Source: an uncultured Peptoniphilus sp.
Lineage (GTDB): Bacteria > Bacillota > Clostridia > Tissierellales > Peptoniphilaceae
Reading direction: 5' to 3'
DNA length: 15,334 nt
NCBI GenBank assembly: GCA_902488455.1
Contig: CABTWG010000027.1
Location: 1-15,334, forward strand
Of this stretch, positions 6,689 through 13,971 are shown in pieces. Position numbers and translations under genes: made by a program. How positions within the stretch are numbered: position 1 is the first letter of the stretch; every line of letters starts with the position of its first letter. The notes beneath the pieces were generated by a model, which did no database searches, had not been told where the DNA came from, and saw nothing but the letters and a program-made list of their open reading frames with translations.

Positions 6689-7225
6689 TTACTTACCAGT
6701 TTTTCCGACTTTACGTCTTATAATTTCATCTGAGTACTTAATTCCTTTTCCTTTGTATGGTTCAGGCATTCTGTATCCTCTGATGTGTGCTGCGTATTGT
6801 CCAACTTGTTGTTTATCTGTTCCTGAAATTATAATTTTATTTGGTGCAGGTACTTCTACTTCTATTCCCTTTGGATCTTCTAATTCTAGTGGATGTGAAA
6901 ATCCTAGTGTTAGAGCTAGTTTGTTTCCTTGTTTCGCTGCTCTATATCCTGTTCCTACAATTTCAAGTTCTTTTTTATATCCTTCTGTTACTCCCACTAC
7001 CATGTTGTTTATTAGAGTTCTTGTTAGGCCGTGTAGTGCACGAATCTTCTTTTCGTCATTTGGTCTTGTTACTTCTAATACTCCATCTTCTAGTGAGATA
7101 TTTAAATTTTTATCAAATGTTTGTTTAAGTTCACCTTTTGGTCCCTTAACTGTAACTGTGTGTCCGTCTATTGTAACTGTTACGTTTGATGGGATCTCTA
7201 TAGGTTTTTTTCCAATTCTTGACAT
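6689..7225 (-). CDS. rplF: 50S ribosomal protein L6
   Basis: This 178-residue protein binds the sarcin-ricin region of 23S rRNA near the factor-binding site. It has the family's two similar domains: it opens MSRIGKKPIEIPSNVTV, contains RALHGLTRTLINNMVVGVTEGYKKELEIVG, and ends with the second-domain block (QQVGQYAAHIRGYRMPEPYKGKGIKYSDE). Full length. The ATG is preceded by GGAGGCAATA. Confidence 0.99.
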   Translation of the reverse strand: MSRIGKKPIEIPSNVTVTIDGHTVTVKGPKGELKQTFDKNLNISLEDGVLEVTRPNDEKKIRALHGLTRTLINNMVVGVTEGYKKELEIVGTGYRAAKQGNKLALTLGFSHPLELEDPKGIEVEVPAPNKIIISGTDKQQVGQYAAHIRGYRMPEPYKGKGIKYSDEIIRRKVGKTGK

Positions 7226-7237
7226 TATTGCCTCCTA

Positions 7238-7633
7238 CTACCAAACGTAGCAAATAACTTCGCCACCAACATTAAGTTCTCTTGCTTTCTTGTCTGTTAT
7301 TATTCCTTTTGATGTTGAGATTATTGCAATTCCTAGTCCTCCTAGTACTTTTGGAAGTTCTTGTGAATTTGCATATACTCTTAATCCTGGCTTAGAGATT
7401 CTCTTTAGTCCTGAGATTACTCTTTCTCCGTCTTGTGTATATTTAAGTTCTACTTTTAGCATTCCTTGTTTGTTATCTTCGATGAAGTCAAAGGATTTGA
7501 TGTATCCTTCATCTAGTAGAATCTGTGCTATTTCTCTTTTGATGTTTGACGCTGGTACGTCAACTGTTTTATGTTTTGCATTATTGCTGTTTCTAATTCT
7601 AGTAAGCATATCTGCAATAGGATCTGTCATCAT
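7238..7633 (-). CDS. rpsH: 30S ribosomal protein S8
   Basis: This 131-residue protein binds helix 21 of 16S rRNA and is central to platform assembly. The N-terminus MMTDPIADMLTRIRN and the C-terminal STSKGIITDKKARE and GGEVICYVW blocks are typical. I place the start at the ATG at 7633, eight bases after AAGGAGG; the ATG directly after it (7630) is also possible. A TTG at 7663 would put the ribosome binding site inside the gene and is rejected. In E. coli S8 represses the spc operon; I did not find a matching 16S-like hairpin near rplE here. Confidence 0.97.
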   Translation of the reverse strand: MMTDPIADMLTRIRNSNNAKHKTVDVPASNIKREIAQILLDEGYIKSFDFIEDNKQGMLKVELKYTQDGERVISGLKRISKPGLRVYANSQELPKVLGGLGIAIISTSKGIITDKKARELNVGGEVICYVW

Positions 7634-7656
7634 ATAGTTTTCCTCCTTCGCTAAAC

Positions 7657-7842
7657 TTACCAACTAGCTTTTTTCACGCCTGGGATTTGTCCCTTGTAAG
7701 CAAGTTCTCTAAAACATATTCTACAAATACCATACTTTTTAAGAACTGAGTGTGGTCTTCCACATATCTTACATCTTGTGTATGCTCGTGTAGAAAATTT
7801 TGGTTTTCTCTTTTGTTTAGCAATCATTGATTTCTTTGCCAT
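7657..7842 (-). CDS. rpsN: 30S ribosomal protein S14, type Z (zinc-binding)
   Basis: This 61-residue short form of S14 from the small-subunit head has a four-cysteine zinc site at Cys24, Cys27, Cys40 and Cys43 (RCKICGR and ICRICFRE). The 61-residue length with two CxxC motifs identifies the zinc form (often named rpsZ or rpsN1) rather than the longer zinc-free form of about 89-101 residues. The ATG is preceded by GGGAGGTAGAAA. It lies between rplE and rpsH, its standard place. Confidence 0.98.
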   Translation of the reverse strand: MAKKSMIAKQKRKPKFSTRAYTRCKICGRPHSVLKKYGICRICFRELAYKGQIPGVKKASW

Positions 7843-7854
7843 TTTCTACCTCCC

Positions 7855-8397
7855 TTATTTGGCAAAAGGCATTCCCATTTTTTCAAGGAAAGCTTTGGCT
7901 TCTTCGTCAGTATTTGCTGTAGTTACTATTACAATGTCCATTCCTCTTATTGCGTCTACTTTATCGTATTCGATTTCTGGGAATATTAATTGTTCTTTTA
8001 ATCCTAAAGCGTAATTTCCTCTGCCATCAAATGCAGTAGGTTTTACTCCTCTAAAGTCTCTTACTCTAGGTAGAGCAACGTTCATTAGCTTATCTAGGAA
8101 ATCATACATTTTTTCGCCTCTTAGGGTTACTTTTGTACCTATAGCATGTCCTTCACGAAGTTTGAAGTTTGCGATAGATTTTTTAGCTTTTGTTACGATT
8201 GGCTTTTGACCTGTTATGATTGTTAAATCATTTACTGCTGATTCTAAAGCTTTTGGATTGTCTTTTGCTTCTCCAAGTCCTATGTTTACTATTACTTTTT
8301 CTAGTTTTGGAACTTGCATTACATTTGTATATCCAAATTTATCCATAAGATAGCTTATTACTTCTTCTTGATATTTTTCCTTTAGTCTGGAAGTCAT
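7855..8397 (-). CDS. rplE: 50S ribosomal protein L5
   Basis: This 180-residue protein binds 5S rRNA in the central protuberance and contacts P-site tRNA. It has MTSRLKEKYQEEVISYLMDKFGYTNVMQVPKLEKVIVNIGLGEA at the start, ITGQKPIVTKAKKSIANFKLREG in the middle, and the MDIVIVTTANTDEEAKAFLEKMGMPF end. All are family hallmarks, and the protein is full length. The ATG follows AAGGAGGTAGAGG. It lies 11 bases after rplX. Confidence 0.99.
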   Translation of the reverse strand: MTSRLKEKYQEEVISYLMDKFGYTNVMQVPKLEKVIVNIGLGEAKDNPKALESAVNDLTIITGQKPIVTKAKKSIANFKLREGHAIGTKVTLRGEKMYDFLDKLMNVALPRVRDFRGVKPTAFDGRGNYALGLKEQLIFPEIEYDKVDAIRGMDIVIVTTANTDEEAKAFLEKMGMPFAK

Positions 8398-8408
8398 CCT
8401 CTACCTCC

Positions 8409-8717
8409 TTATTTAATGGTATTTCCGTCGGATTTTTTAAATCTAACTTTTTTACCGTCTTCTATTCTATATCCAAGTTTTGTTCCTTTTCCTGTTTTTG
8501 AATCAAAGTACATTACGTTAGATACGTGAATTGGTGCTTCCATTTCCACGATTCCACCTGGATGTTGAGGTCCCTTTGGTTTTTGATGTTTTTTAACCAT
8601 GTTTACCTTTTCAACTATTACTTTATCTTCTTTTGGAAAAGTTTTTAAAACTTTACCGGTACTTCCTTTGTATTTACCGGCTATTACTTTAACTGTGTCA
8701 CCTTTTTTTATTCTCAT
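8409..8717 (-). CDS. rplX: 50S ribosomal protein L24
   Basis: This 102-residue KOW-fold protein starts assembly of the large subunit and later lies near the exit tunnel. The N-terminal MRIKKGDTVKVIAGKYKGSTGKVL is the KOW motif, followed by VNMVKKHQKP and PGGIVEMEAPIHVSNVM. The CxxC zinc motif present in some L24 proteins is absent (here YFDSKTGKGTKLGYR), so this is a zinc-free version. The ATG is preceded by TTAGGAGGAAACT. Confidence 0.98.
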   Translation of the reverse strand: MRIKKGDTVKVIAGKYKGSTGKVLKTFPKEDKVIVEKVNMVKKHQKPKGPQHPGGIVEMEAPIHVSNVMYFDSKTGKGTKLGYRIEDGKKVRFKKSDGNTIK

Positions 8718-8730
8718 AGTTTCCTCCTAA

Positions 8731-9099
8731 TTAAAGTACTTCCGGTGCTAGAGAGATTATTTTCATAAAGTCTTTATATCTTAATTCTCTCGTTACTGGT
8801 CCAAAGATACGAGTTCCTACTGGAGACTTGTCTTCTTTGATTATTACTGCTGCATTGTCATCGAATTTTATATAGCTTCCATCAGGACGGCTAATTCCTT
8901 TAGATGTTCTTACGATAACCGCTTTTACAACACTGCCTTTTTTAACAACGCCACCAGGTGTTGCATTTTTAACTGAACAAACTACGATATCTCCAATATT
9001 TGCAATCTTTCTGTTTGTTCCGCCTAGTACTTTGATTACTAAAAGTTCTTTTGCACCGCTGTTGTCCGCAACACGCATTCTAGTTTCTTGTTGAATCAT
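8731..9099 (-). CDS. rplN: 50S ribosomal protein L14
   Basis: This 122-residue protein lies on the subunit interface, making intersubunit bridges and contacting L19. The start MIQQETRMRVADNSGAKELL, the VVKKGSVVKAVIVRTSKG block, the IKFDDNAAVII stretch and the end MKIISLAPEVL are conserved along the full length. The ATG has AAGGAGGATTTCTTTA upstream. In E. coli the spc operon begins with this gene from its own promoter. Here only 18 bases separate it from rpsQ and I see no promoter, so read-through is expected. Confidence 0.99.
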   Translation of the reverse strand: MIQQETRMRVADNSGAKELLVIKVLGGTNRKIANIGDIVVCSVKNATPGGVVKKGSVVKAVIVRTSKGISRPDGSYIKFDDNAAVIIKEDKSPVGTRIFGPVTRELRYKDFMKIISLAPEVL

Positions 9100-9117
9100 T
9101 AAAGAAATCCTCCTTCC

Positions 9118-9372
9118 TTATTTTGCTCTTTCTAGAATTTCAACTAGTCTCCATCTCTTGTCTTTTGATAGTGGTCTAGTTTCCATTAGTTTTACTTTAT
9201 CGCCTACTGCACATTCATTGTTTTCATCATGTGCTTTAAACTTTGTAGTCTTCTTAAATCTCTTCTTATAGATGGGATGTGCAACAAATGTTTCTATAGC
9301 AACAGTTATAGTTTTGTCCATTTTATCACTTACAACTGTTCCGATTATTGTCTTTCTATGGTTTCTTTCCAT
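9118..9372 (-). CDS. rpsQ: 30S ribosomal protein S17
   Basis: This 84-residue OB-fold protein is a primary binder of the 5' domain of 16S rRNA. It opens MERNHRKTIIGTVVSDKMDKTITVAIETFVAHPIYKK, with AVGDKVKLMETRPLSKDKRWRLVEIL at the end. Length matches the family. The ATG lies eight bases after GGGAGG. The binding site overlaps the end of rpmC, only 3 bases upstream, so the two are probably coupled. Confidence 0.98.
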   Translation of the reverse strand: MERNHRKTIIGTVVSDKMDKTITVAIETFVAHPIYKKRFKKTTKFKAHDENNECAVGDKVKLMETRPLSKDKRWRLVEILERAK

Positions 9373-9375
9373 GGA

Positions 9376-9582
9376 TTATGCCTCCCTTCCCAGGTTTAGT
9401 TCTCTTTCTCTTAAGATAGTCTTGCATCTTGCAATGTCTGTCTTAACCAGTTTTATACTTGATGGATTATCAAGTTGACCTGTAGCGAGTCTAAATCTTA
9501 GATTAAATAGTTCGTTTTTTAATTCTTCTACTTTATTTACAAGTTGTTCACTTGAAAGGCTTCGAATCTCTTTAGTCTTCAA
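9376..9582 (-). CDS. rpmC: 50S ribosomal protein L29
   Basis: This 68-residue helical protein lies next to L23 at the peptide exit, where it helps form the docking site for trigger factor and SRP. The core (ELKNELFNLRFRLATGQLDNPSSIKLVK) is diagnostic. The start is a judgement. From TTG at 9582 the protein begins MKTKEIRSLSSEQL, which aligns with family N-termini, and the sequence TAAGGATGGTGA lies at a fitting distance. An ATG at 9594 would add four residues, but it lies inside that binding sequence. With the TTG start the gene overlaps rplP by 11 bases. Confidence 0.93.
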   Translation of the reverse strand: MKTKEIRSLSSEQLVNKVEELKNELFNLRFRLATGQLDNPSSIKLVKTDIARCKTILRERELNLGREA

Positions 9583-10003
9583 TTGATTCACCATCCTTAT
9601 CTTTCATAACAAATTTAGTTTTGATTGGTAGTTTCATCGCTGCAAGTCTCATTGCTTCTCTTGCAATTTCTTCTGATACTCCACTCATTTCGAATAATAC
9701 TCTTCCTGGTTTAACTACTGCCACCCAGTAAGATGGAGCCCCTTTACCAGAACCCATTCTTGTTTCAGCTGGTTTTTCTGTTACAGGCTTGTCCGGGAAG
9801 ACTTTGATCCAAATATTTCCACCACGACGGATGTATCTTGTCATCGCACGTCTTGATGCTTCTATTTGATTTGCCGTTATCCATGCTGGTTCTAAAGCTT
9901 GAAGGCCGTATTCCCCATAGGTAAGTGTGTTACCTTTTTGTGCTTTTCCCTTCATTCTGCCTCTGTGTACTCTACGGTATTTAACTCTTTTAGGCATTAA
10001 CAT
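9572..10003 (-). CDS. rplP: 50S ribosomal protein L16
   Basis: This 143-residue protein lies near the A site and helps position aminoacyl-tRNA at the peptidyl-transferase centre. It has MLMPKRVKYRRVHRGRMKGKA at the start, EASRRAMTRYIRRGGNIWIKVFPDKPVT in the middle, and the loop MGSGKGAPSYWVAVVKPGRVLFE. The ATG at 10003 lies about eight bases after GGGAGG, and the M-L-x-P-K-R opening is shared with other Firmicutes. This makes the inner ATG at 9997 less likely. The end overlaps rpmC. Confidence 0.98.
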   Translation of the reverse strand: MLMPKRVKYRRVHRGRMKGKAQKGNTLTYGEYGLQALEPAWITANQIEASRRAMTRYIRRGGNIWIKVFPDKPVTEKPAETRMGSGKGAPSYWVAVVKPGRVLFEMSGVSEEIAREAMRLAAMKLPIKTKFVMKDKDGESIED

Positions 10004-10023
10004 ATTGTGTTCCTCCCTTCTTA

Positions 10024-10782
10024 CTAAGCTTCCTTGTTAGTGTTTTCTCTTCTACGGTTTTGGAAATTTCCTTTTCCTCTTCTATTTCTACCGTCACGAT
10101 CGTTTCTTCTTCTTTTTTTATTATCTCTTTCGCGAGGTTGTCCATTTCTTGCTTGAGGAAGAACTTCTCCTTTATAAAGCCATACTTTTACTCCTAGTTT
10201 TCCATAGGTTGTATCTGCTTCTGCAAAACCATAGTCTATGTCTGCTCTTAGTGTTTGTAGAGGAATTGTTCCTTCTGAGTATCCTTCTGTTCTTGCCATG
10301 TCTGCTCCACCAAGTCTTCCTGATACTGAAGTTTTGATACCTTTTGCTCCAGCTCTCATGGTTCTTTGGATTGCTTGTTTCATTGCACGTCTAAAGGATA
10401 TTCTTCTTTCTAGTGCTTCTGCTATTGATTCTGCTACTAGTACTGCATCCATATCTGGATTTTTTATTTCTTCTACGTTTACTACTACGCTTTTACCTGT
10501 TAGTTTTTCAAGTTCTGCTCTTAGTTCTTCTACTCCAACTCCACCACGGCCTATTACCATTCCTGGTTTACCGGTAGAGATTGAAACTTTTACTCTATTT
10601 GCAGCTCTTTCGATTTCTATTTTTGCAATTCCTGCTGCATATAGTTTTGTCTTTATATACTCACGAATTTTGTTGTCTTCGATTAGAAGATCGCTAAAAT
10701 CTTTTTTGTTAGCATACCATTTTGAATCCCAGTCTTTTATAATGCCAACGCGAAGACCGTGTGGGTTAACTTTTTGGCCCAT
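10024..10782 (-). CDS. rpsC: 30S ribosomal protein S3 with basic C-terminal tail
   Basis: This 252-residue protein forms part of the mRNA entry and its helicase site with S4 and S5. It starts MGQKVNPHGLRVGIIKDWDSKWY. The KH domain follows, with the GRGG loop at residues 78-81, and then the C-terminal S3 domain (KGIKTSVSGRLGGADMARTEGYSEG, PLQTLRADIDYG). After residue 213 comes a tail of about 39 residues rich in Arg, Lys, Asn, Gly and Asp that looks disordered. It makes the protein clearly longer than the roughly 218 residues of Bacillus S3. The ATG follows AAGGAGGTAAAA. Confidence 0.98.
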   Translation of the reverse strand: MGQKVNPHGLRVGIIKDWDSKWYANKKDFSDLLIEDNKIREYIKTKLYAAGIAKIEIERAANRVKVSISTGKPGMVIGRGGVGVEELRAELEKLTGKSVVVNVEEIKNPDMDAVLVAESIAEALERRISFRRAMKQAIQRTMRAGAKGIKTSVSGRLGGADMARTEGYSEGTIPLQTLRADIDYGFAEADTTYGKLGVKVWLYKGEVLPQARNGQPRERDNKKRRRNDRDGRNRRGKGNFQNRRRENTNKEA

Positions 10783-10792
10783 TTTTACCTCC

Positions 10793-11128
10793 TTACTCTC
10801 TTTCTGCTACAACTACGCCGATATGACTTGATCTTTTTAAGATTGGGTAAGCCATACCTTTTGCTTTAGGACGAAATCTTTTCATAGTTGGTCCATCATT
10901 TGCGTAAGCTTCTTTAACATAAAGATCGTCAGCATCTAAATTCAAATTATTTTCTGCATTGGCTACTGCTGAATTTAATACTTTTAAAAGCTCTTTTGCT
11001 CCACGTTTTGGTGTAAACATAAGTATAGCTTTTGCTTCTTCAACGCTTTTGCCGCGAATTTCATCACATATATAGTGAATTTTTAGAGGTGAAATTCTTA
11101 TATATTTTGCAATTGCTCTTGCTTCCAT
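10793..11128 (-). CDS. rplV: 50S ribosomal protein L22
   Basis: This 111-residue protein's long beta hairpin lines the exit tunnel. It begins MEARAIAKYIRISPLKIHYICDEIRGKSVEEA, and ends with the hairpin KRFRPKAKGMAYPILKRSSHIGVVVAERE. In other bacteria changes in this hairpin affect macrolide response; I see no deletion or insertion there. The ATG is preceded by AAGGAGGTTTTTAA. It lies 10 bases before rpsC. Confidence 0.98.
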   Translation of the reverse strand: MEARAIAKYIRISPLKIHYICDEIRGKSVEEAKAILMFTPKRGAKELLKVLNSAVANAENNLNLDADDLYVKEAYANDGPTMKRFRPKAKGMAYPILKRSSHIGVVVAERE

Positions 11129-11140
11129 TTAAAAACCTCC

Positions 11141-11425
11141 TTATTTTCCACCAATGGTCTTTTCGTTCTTTCCAGCGTGACCCTTGTAAGTTCTTGTAGG
11201 TACAAATTCACCTAACTTGTGTCCTACCATATCTTCTGTTATATATATTGGAACATGTTTTCTTCCGTCGTGAACTGCTATAGTGTGTGTTACCATTTCT
11301 GGGAAAATTGTTGAACGACGTGACCATGTTTTAATTACTTGTTTTTCATTCTTTTCGTTAAGTGCATCTACTTTCTTTAGAAGATGCTCATCAGCGAAAG
11401 GTCCTTTTTTAAGTGATCTACTCAT
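11141..11425 (-). CDS. rpsS: 30S ribosomal protein S19
   Basis: This 94-residue protein of the small-subunit head works with S13 near the A and P sites. It opens MSRSLKKGPFADEHLLKKV, then WSRRSTIFPEMVTHTIAVHDGRKHVPIYI and HKLGEFVPTRTYKGHAGKNEK, which are family hallmarks from end to end. The ATG is preceded by GTAGGAGGGAAAA. It lies 9 bases after rplB. Confidence 0.99.
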   Translation of the reverse strand: MSRSLKKGPFADEHLLKKVDALNEKNEKQVIKTWSRRSTIFPEMVTHTIAVHDGRKHVPIYITEDMVGHKLGEFVPTRTYKGHAGKNEKTIGGK

Positions 11426-11434
11426 TTTTCCCTC

Positions 11435-12265
11435 CTACTTAGTTCTTCTTCTTATAATGAATTGGTTAGATTTCTTGTTTTTCTTTCTAGTCTTAAGTCC
11501 TAGAGTCTTCTTACCCCAAGGTGACATTGGAGATGGACGACCGATTGGAGCACGTCCTTCACCACCACCGTGAGGGTGATCTACTGGGTTCATCGCTGAA
11601 CCTCTTACGTGAGGTCTTCTTCCAAGATATCTGCTCTTACCCGCTTTACCTAATGTTATAAGTTCGTGAGAGATGTTACTTACTTGACCAATTGTAGCTT
11701 TACAATTGATTGGTACCATTCTCATTTCTGTAGAAGGTAATCTTAGAGTTGCATACTTTCCTTCTTTTGCCATAAGTTGAACTTCAGCTCCTGCAGATCT
11801 TGCAAGTTGTCCACCTTTTCCAGGTAGTAATTCAACGTTATGAACGGTTGTACCAACTGGGATGTTCTTAAGTTCTAGAGCATTACCGATTTTGATGTCA
11901 GCTTGTTCTCCAGATTCAACTACATCTCCTACCTTTAATCCGTTTGGTGCTAAGATGTATCTCTTTTCACCATCTGCATATGCAACTAGCGCAATGTATG
12001 CAGTTCTATATGGATCGTATTCTATTGTTTGTACCTTAGCTGGTATATTGTCTTTATTTCTTTTGAAATCTATTATTCTGTATTTTCTCTTAACTCCGCC
12101 GCCTCTGTGTCTGGAAGTGATTCTTCCGTGAGCGTTTCTTCCAGCAGTAGTGTTAAGATTTACAGTAAGTGACTTTTCAGGAATACTCCTAGTAACTTCT
12201 TCAAATGTCGCAACGGTCATTTGACGTCTAGAAGGAGTTGTGGGTTTAAATCCTCTAATTGCCAT
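11435..12265 (-). CDS. rplB: 50S ribosomal protein L2
   Basis: This 276-residue protein is one of the most conserved of the large subunit, needed for subunit joining and for the peptidyl-transferase centre. It opens MAIRGFKPTTPSRRQMTV. The OB and SH3-like domains include TSRHRGGGVKRKYRIIDFKR and GGQLARSAGAEVQLMAKEG. The C-terminal block MNPVDHPHGGGEGRAPIGR contains His230, equivalent to the functionally important histidine of E. coli L2. The ribosome binding site is G-rich (AAAAGGGGGAT) and less canonical than its neighbours. Confidence 0.99.
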   Translation of the reverse strand: MAIRGFKPTTPSRRQMTVATFEEVTRSIPEKSLTVNLNTTAGRNAHGRITSRHRGGGVKRKYRIIDFKRNKDNIPAKVQTIEYDPYRTAYIALVAYADGEKRYILAPNGLKVGDVVESGEQADIKIGNALELKNIPVGTTVHNVELLPGKGGQLARSAGAEVQLMAKEGKYATLRLPSTEMRMVPINCKATIGQVSNISHELITLGKAGKSRYLGRRPHVRGSAMNPVDHPHGGGEGRAPIGRPSPMSPWGKKTLGLKTRKKNKKSNQFIIRRRTK

Positions 12266-12283
12266 TACTAAATCCCCCTTTTA

Positions 12284-12574
12284 TTAGTTCAAACCTTCAA
12301 AGAATTCAATCGGTTTAGATGAATCTTTAAGTGTTATAATTGCTTTCTTCCAAGAAGCTCTATATCCACTTGTAGCTCCTTGTCTCTTTAACTTACCTCT
12401 AACATGCATAGTATTTACTCTTTCAACTTCAACATCAAAGATGCTTTCGATTGCTCTTTTAATTTCAGGTTTAGTAGCAGTCTTTTTAACTTTGAAAGTG
12501 TACTTATTATGTTCCATGTCAGCCATAGATTTTTCAGTTATTATTGGTTCTATAATAATATCAAATTTACTCAT
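12284..12574 (-). CDS. rplW: 50S ribosomal protein L23
   Basis: This 96-residue protein at the tunnel exit is the main docking site for trigger factor and SRP. It has the family pattern: DIIIEPIITEKSMADMEHNKYTFKV, then ATKPEIKRAIESIFDVEVERVNTMHVRGKLKR and KKAIITLK. The ATG overlaps the rplD stop codon by one base (TAATG). The ribosome binding site GAGGTG lies inside rplD, so coupling is likely. Confidence 0.98.
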   Translation of the reverse strand: MSKFDIIIEPIITEKSMADMEHNKYTFKVKKTATKPEIKRAIESIFDVEVERVNTMHVRGKLKRQGATSGYRASWKKAIITLKDSSKPIEFFEGLN

Positions 12575-13263
12575 TATTTAAACACCTCGCTAACTGTTCC
12601 TAGAGCAGCCTTTGAAATAACAAGATTGTCATGTCTTAAAAGATCATAAACATTTATAAGTCTTGCTTCAGAAGCTGTAACTCCAGCGATGTTTCTAGCT
12701 GATAGATTAACATTTTTATCATGTTCAGCAGTTACTACATAAGCACTTTTCTTAACGCCAACAGCATTTAAGAAGTTTTTGAAGTCCTTAGTCTTAATGT
12801 TATCCATCTTAATGTCATCAATTACAATAATTTCGTTTTCGTTTGCTTTAGAAGTAAGCACTGATTTAAGAGCAAGTCTTCTAACCTTCTTAGGAGTAGT
12901 GTATGAGTAGTCACGAGGTTTTTTCGCAAATACAATACCACCTTTTCTCCATTGTGGTGAACGGATACTACCTTGACGAGCACGTCCTGTACCCTTTTGT
13001 CTCCAAGGTTTTCTACCTCCACCTCTTACTTCTGCACGAGTTTTACATGCGTGAGTACCTTGTCTCTTGTTTGCAAGTTGGTTCTTCACCACTAGGTAAA
13101 CTGCGTGTCTATTTATTCTTTCTTCAGAATCGAAGTTTCCTTCTTCAACTAACTTTTCGATTTCTTCATCAGTTAGTTCTTCTTTTAAACCAAAGATGTT
13201 TTCATCTAGTTCAATTTCTGAAACCTCAGCTCCAGTCATATCGAATACTTTTACTTTTGTCAT
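12574..13263 (-). CDS. rplD: 50S ribosomal protein L4 with acidic insertion
   Basis: This 229-residue protein's long loop lines the exit tunnel. The loop is intact (RQGTHACKTRAEVRGGGRKPWRQKGTGRARQGSIRSPQWRKGG), and the C-terminal domain ends with ARLINVYDLLRHDNLVISKAALGTVSEVF. Compared with Bacillus L4, as I recall it, about 22 residues are added between the IFG near residue 25 and the conserved RQGTH at about 67. The added part (roughly residues 27-50) is strongly acidic. In E. coli L4 represses its own S10 operon; that mechanism is not known for Firmicutes. The ATG is preceded by TAAGGAGGGTTTTC. Confidence 0.98.
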   Translation of the reverse strand: MTKVKVFDMTGAEVSEIELDENIFGLKEELTDEEIEKLVEEGNFDSEERINRHAVYLVVKNQLANKRQGTHACKTRAEVRGGGRKPWRQKGTGRARQGSIRSPQWRKGGIVFAKKPRDYSYTTPKKVRRLALKSVLTSKANENEIIVIDDIKMDNIKTKDFKNFLNAVGVKKSAYVVTAEHDKNVNLSARNIAGVTASEARLINVYDLLRHDNLVISKAALGTVSEVFK

Positions 13264-13274
13264 GAAAACCCTCC

Positions 13275-13907
13275 TTACTTACCTTGTTTAACTGTTTCTT
13301 TAACAGTGATTTTTCCACGTTTAGGTCCTGGAATAGATCCTTTAACGAAGATTAAATTTCTTTCTTCATCAATTCTAACAACTCTTAGATTTTGAACAGT
13401 AACTCTTTCGTTACCAGTCTTTCCAGCCATTCTGTGGTTCTTCCAAACTTTTCCTGGGTAAGTTGCAGCTCCCATACCACCTGGCATTCTGTGGAACTTA
13501 GAACCGTGTGTTTCACGACCACGACCAAAACCGTGACGGCTAACAACCCCTTGGGTTCCCTTACCTTTAGAAGTTCCTACTACGTCTACGAAATCTCCTT
13601 CAGCGAAGATAGAAACATTAAGTTCCTTCCCGATTTCATAGCTATCTAAATCATCAGTTTTAAATTCGTTGAGATATTTCTTAGGCTCAACATTAGCCTT
13701 TTCGAAATGTCCCTTAGTTGGTTTGTTTACCCTGTTTAGCTTAACATCGCCAGAAGCAACTTGAACTGCATTGTAACCATCAGTTTCAACAGTCTTCTTT
13801 TGAACAACGACGTTTGGCATAGCTTGAATAACTGTTACAGGAGTAACTGTACCATTTTCGTCAAAAAGTTGAGTCATGCCGACTTTTTTTCCAATTAGAA
13901 ATTTCAA
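13275..13907 (-). CDS. rplC: 50S ribosomal protein L3
   Basis: This 210-residue protein reaches with a loop towards the peptidyl-transferase centre and nucleates 50S assembly. It opens MKFLIGKKVGMTQLFDENG, with GTSKGKGTQGVVSRHGFGRGRETHGSKFHRMPGGMGAATYPGKVWKNHRMAGKTG covering the conserved loop, and ends with PGPKRG and a basic tail. The start codon is TTG, seven bases after AGGAGGTG. Upstream is a 64-base gap containing a hairpin with two possible pairings. Confidence 0.98.
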   Translation of the reverse strand: MKFLIGKKVGMTQLFDENGTVTPVTVIQAMPNVVVQKKTVETDGYNAVQVASGDVKLNRVNKPTKGHFEKANVEPKKYLNEFKTDDLDSYEIGKELNVSIFAEGDFVDVVGTSKGKGTQGVVSRHGFGRGRETHGSKFHRMPGGMGAATYPGKVWKNHRMAGKTGNERVTVQNLRVVRIDEERNLIFVKGSIPGPKRGKITVKETVKQGK

Positions 13908-13935
13908 ATTTCTACACCTCCTAAAATTTACAGCG

Positions 13936-13955
13936 GATTACAATTTTCTGTAATC
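13936..13955 (-). promoter_or_regulatory. Hairpin in the rpsJ-rplC gap with alternative pairing
   Basis: In the transcript, GATTACA and TGTAATC form a perfect 7-bp stem with a 6-nt loop. The TTACAG inside it can instead pair with CTGTAA just downstream (13929-13934), and the two pairings exclude each other. No T-run follows, so it is not a standard terminator. It could be an RNA processing site or a control point between rpsJ and rplC. Confidence 0.5.
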
Positions 13956-13971
13956 TTATAAAGAACAATTA

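Noticed and set aside
6603..7250. Plus-strand open frame of 215 codons opposite rplF and rplR
   Set aside because: It is antisense to two unmistakable ribosomal genes. Long stop-free frames arise from the skewed codon use there, and its hydrophobic sequence is typical of such shadows.
7634..7663. TTG start for rpsH
   Set aside because: It would place the AAGGAGG ribosome binding site within the coding region and add residues foreign to the family.
10238..10831. Plus-strand open frame of 197 codons opposite rpsC
   Set aside because: It is a shadow of rpsC in the opposite strand without any recognisable domain.
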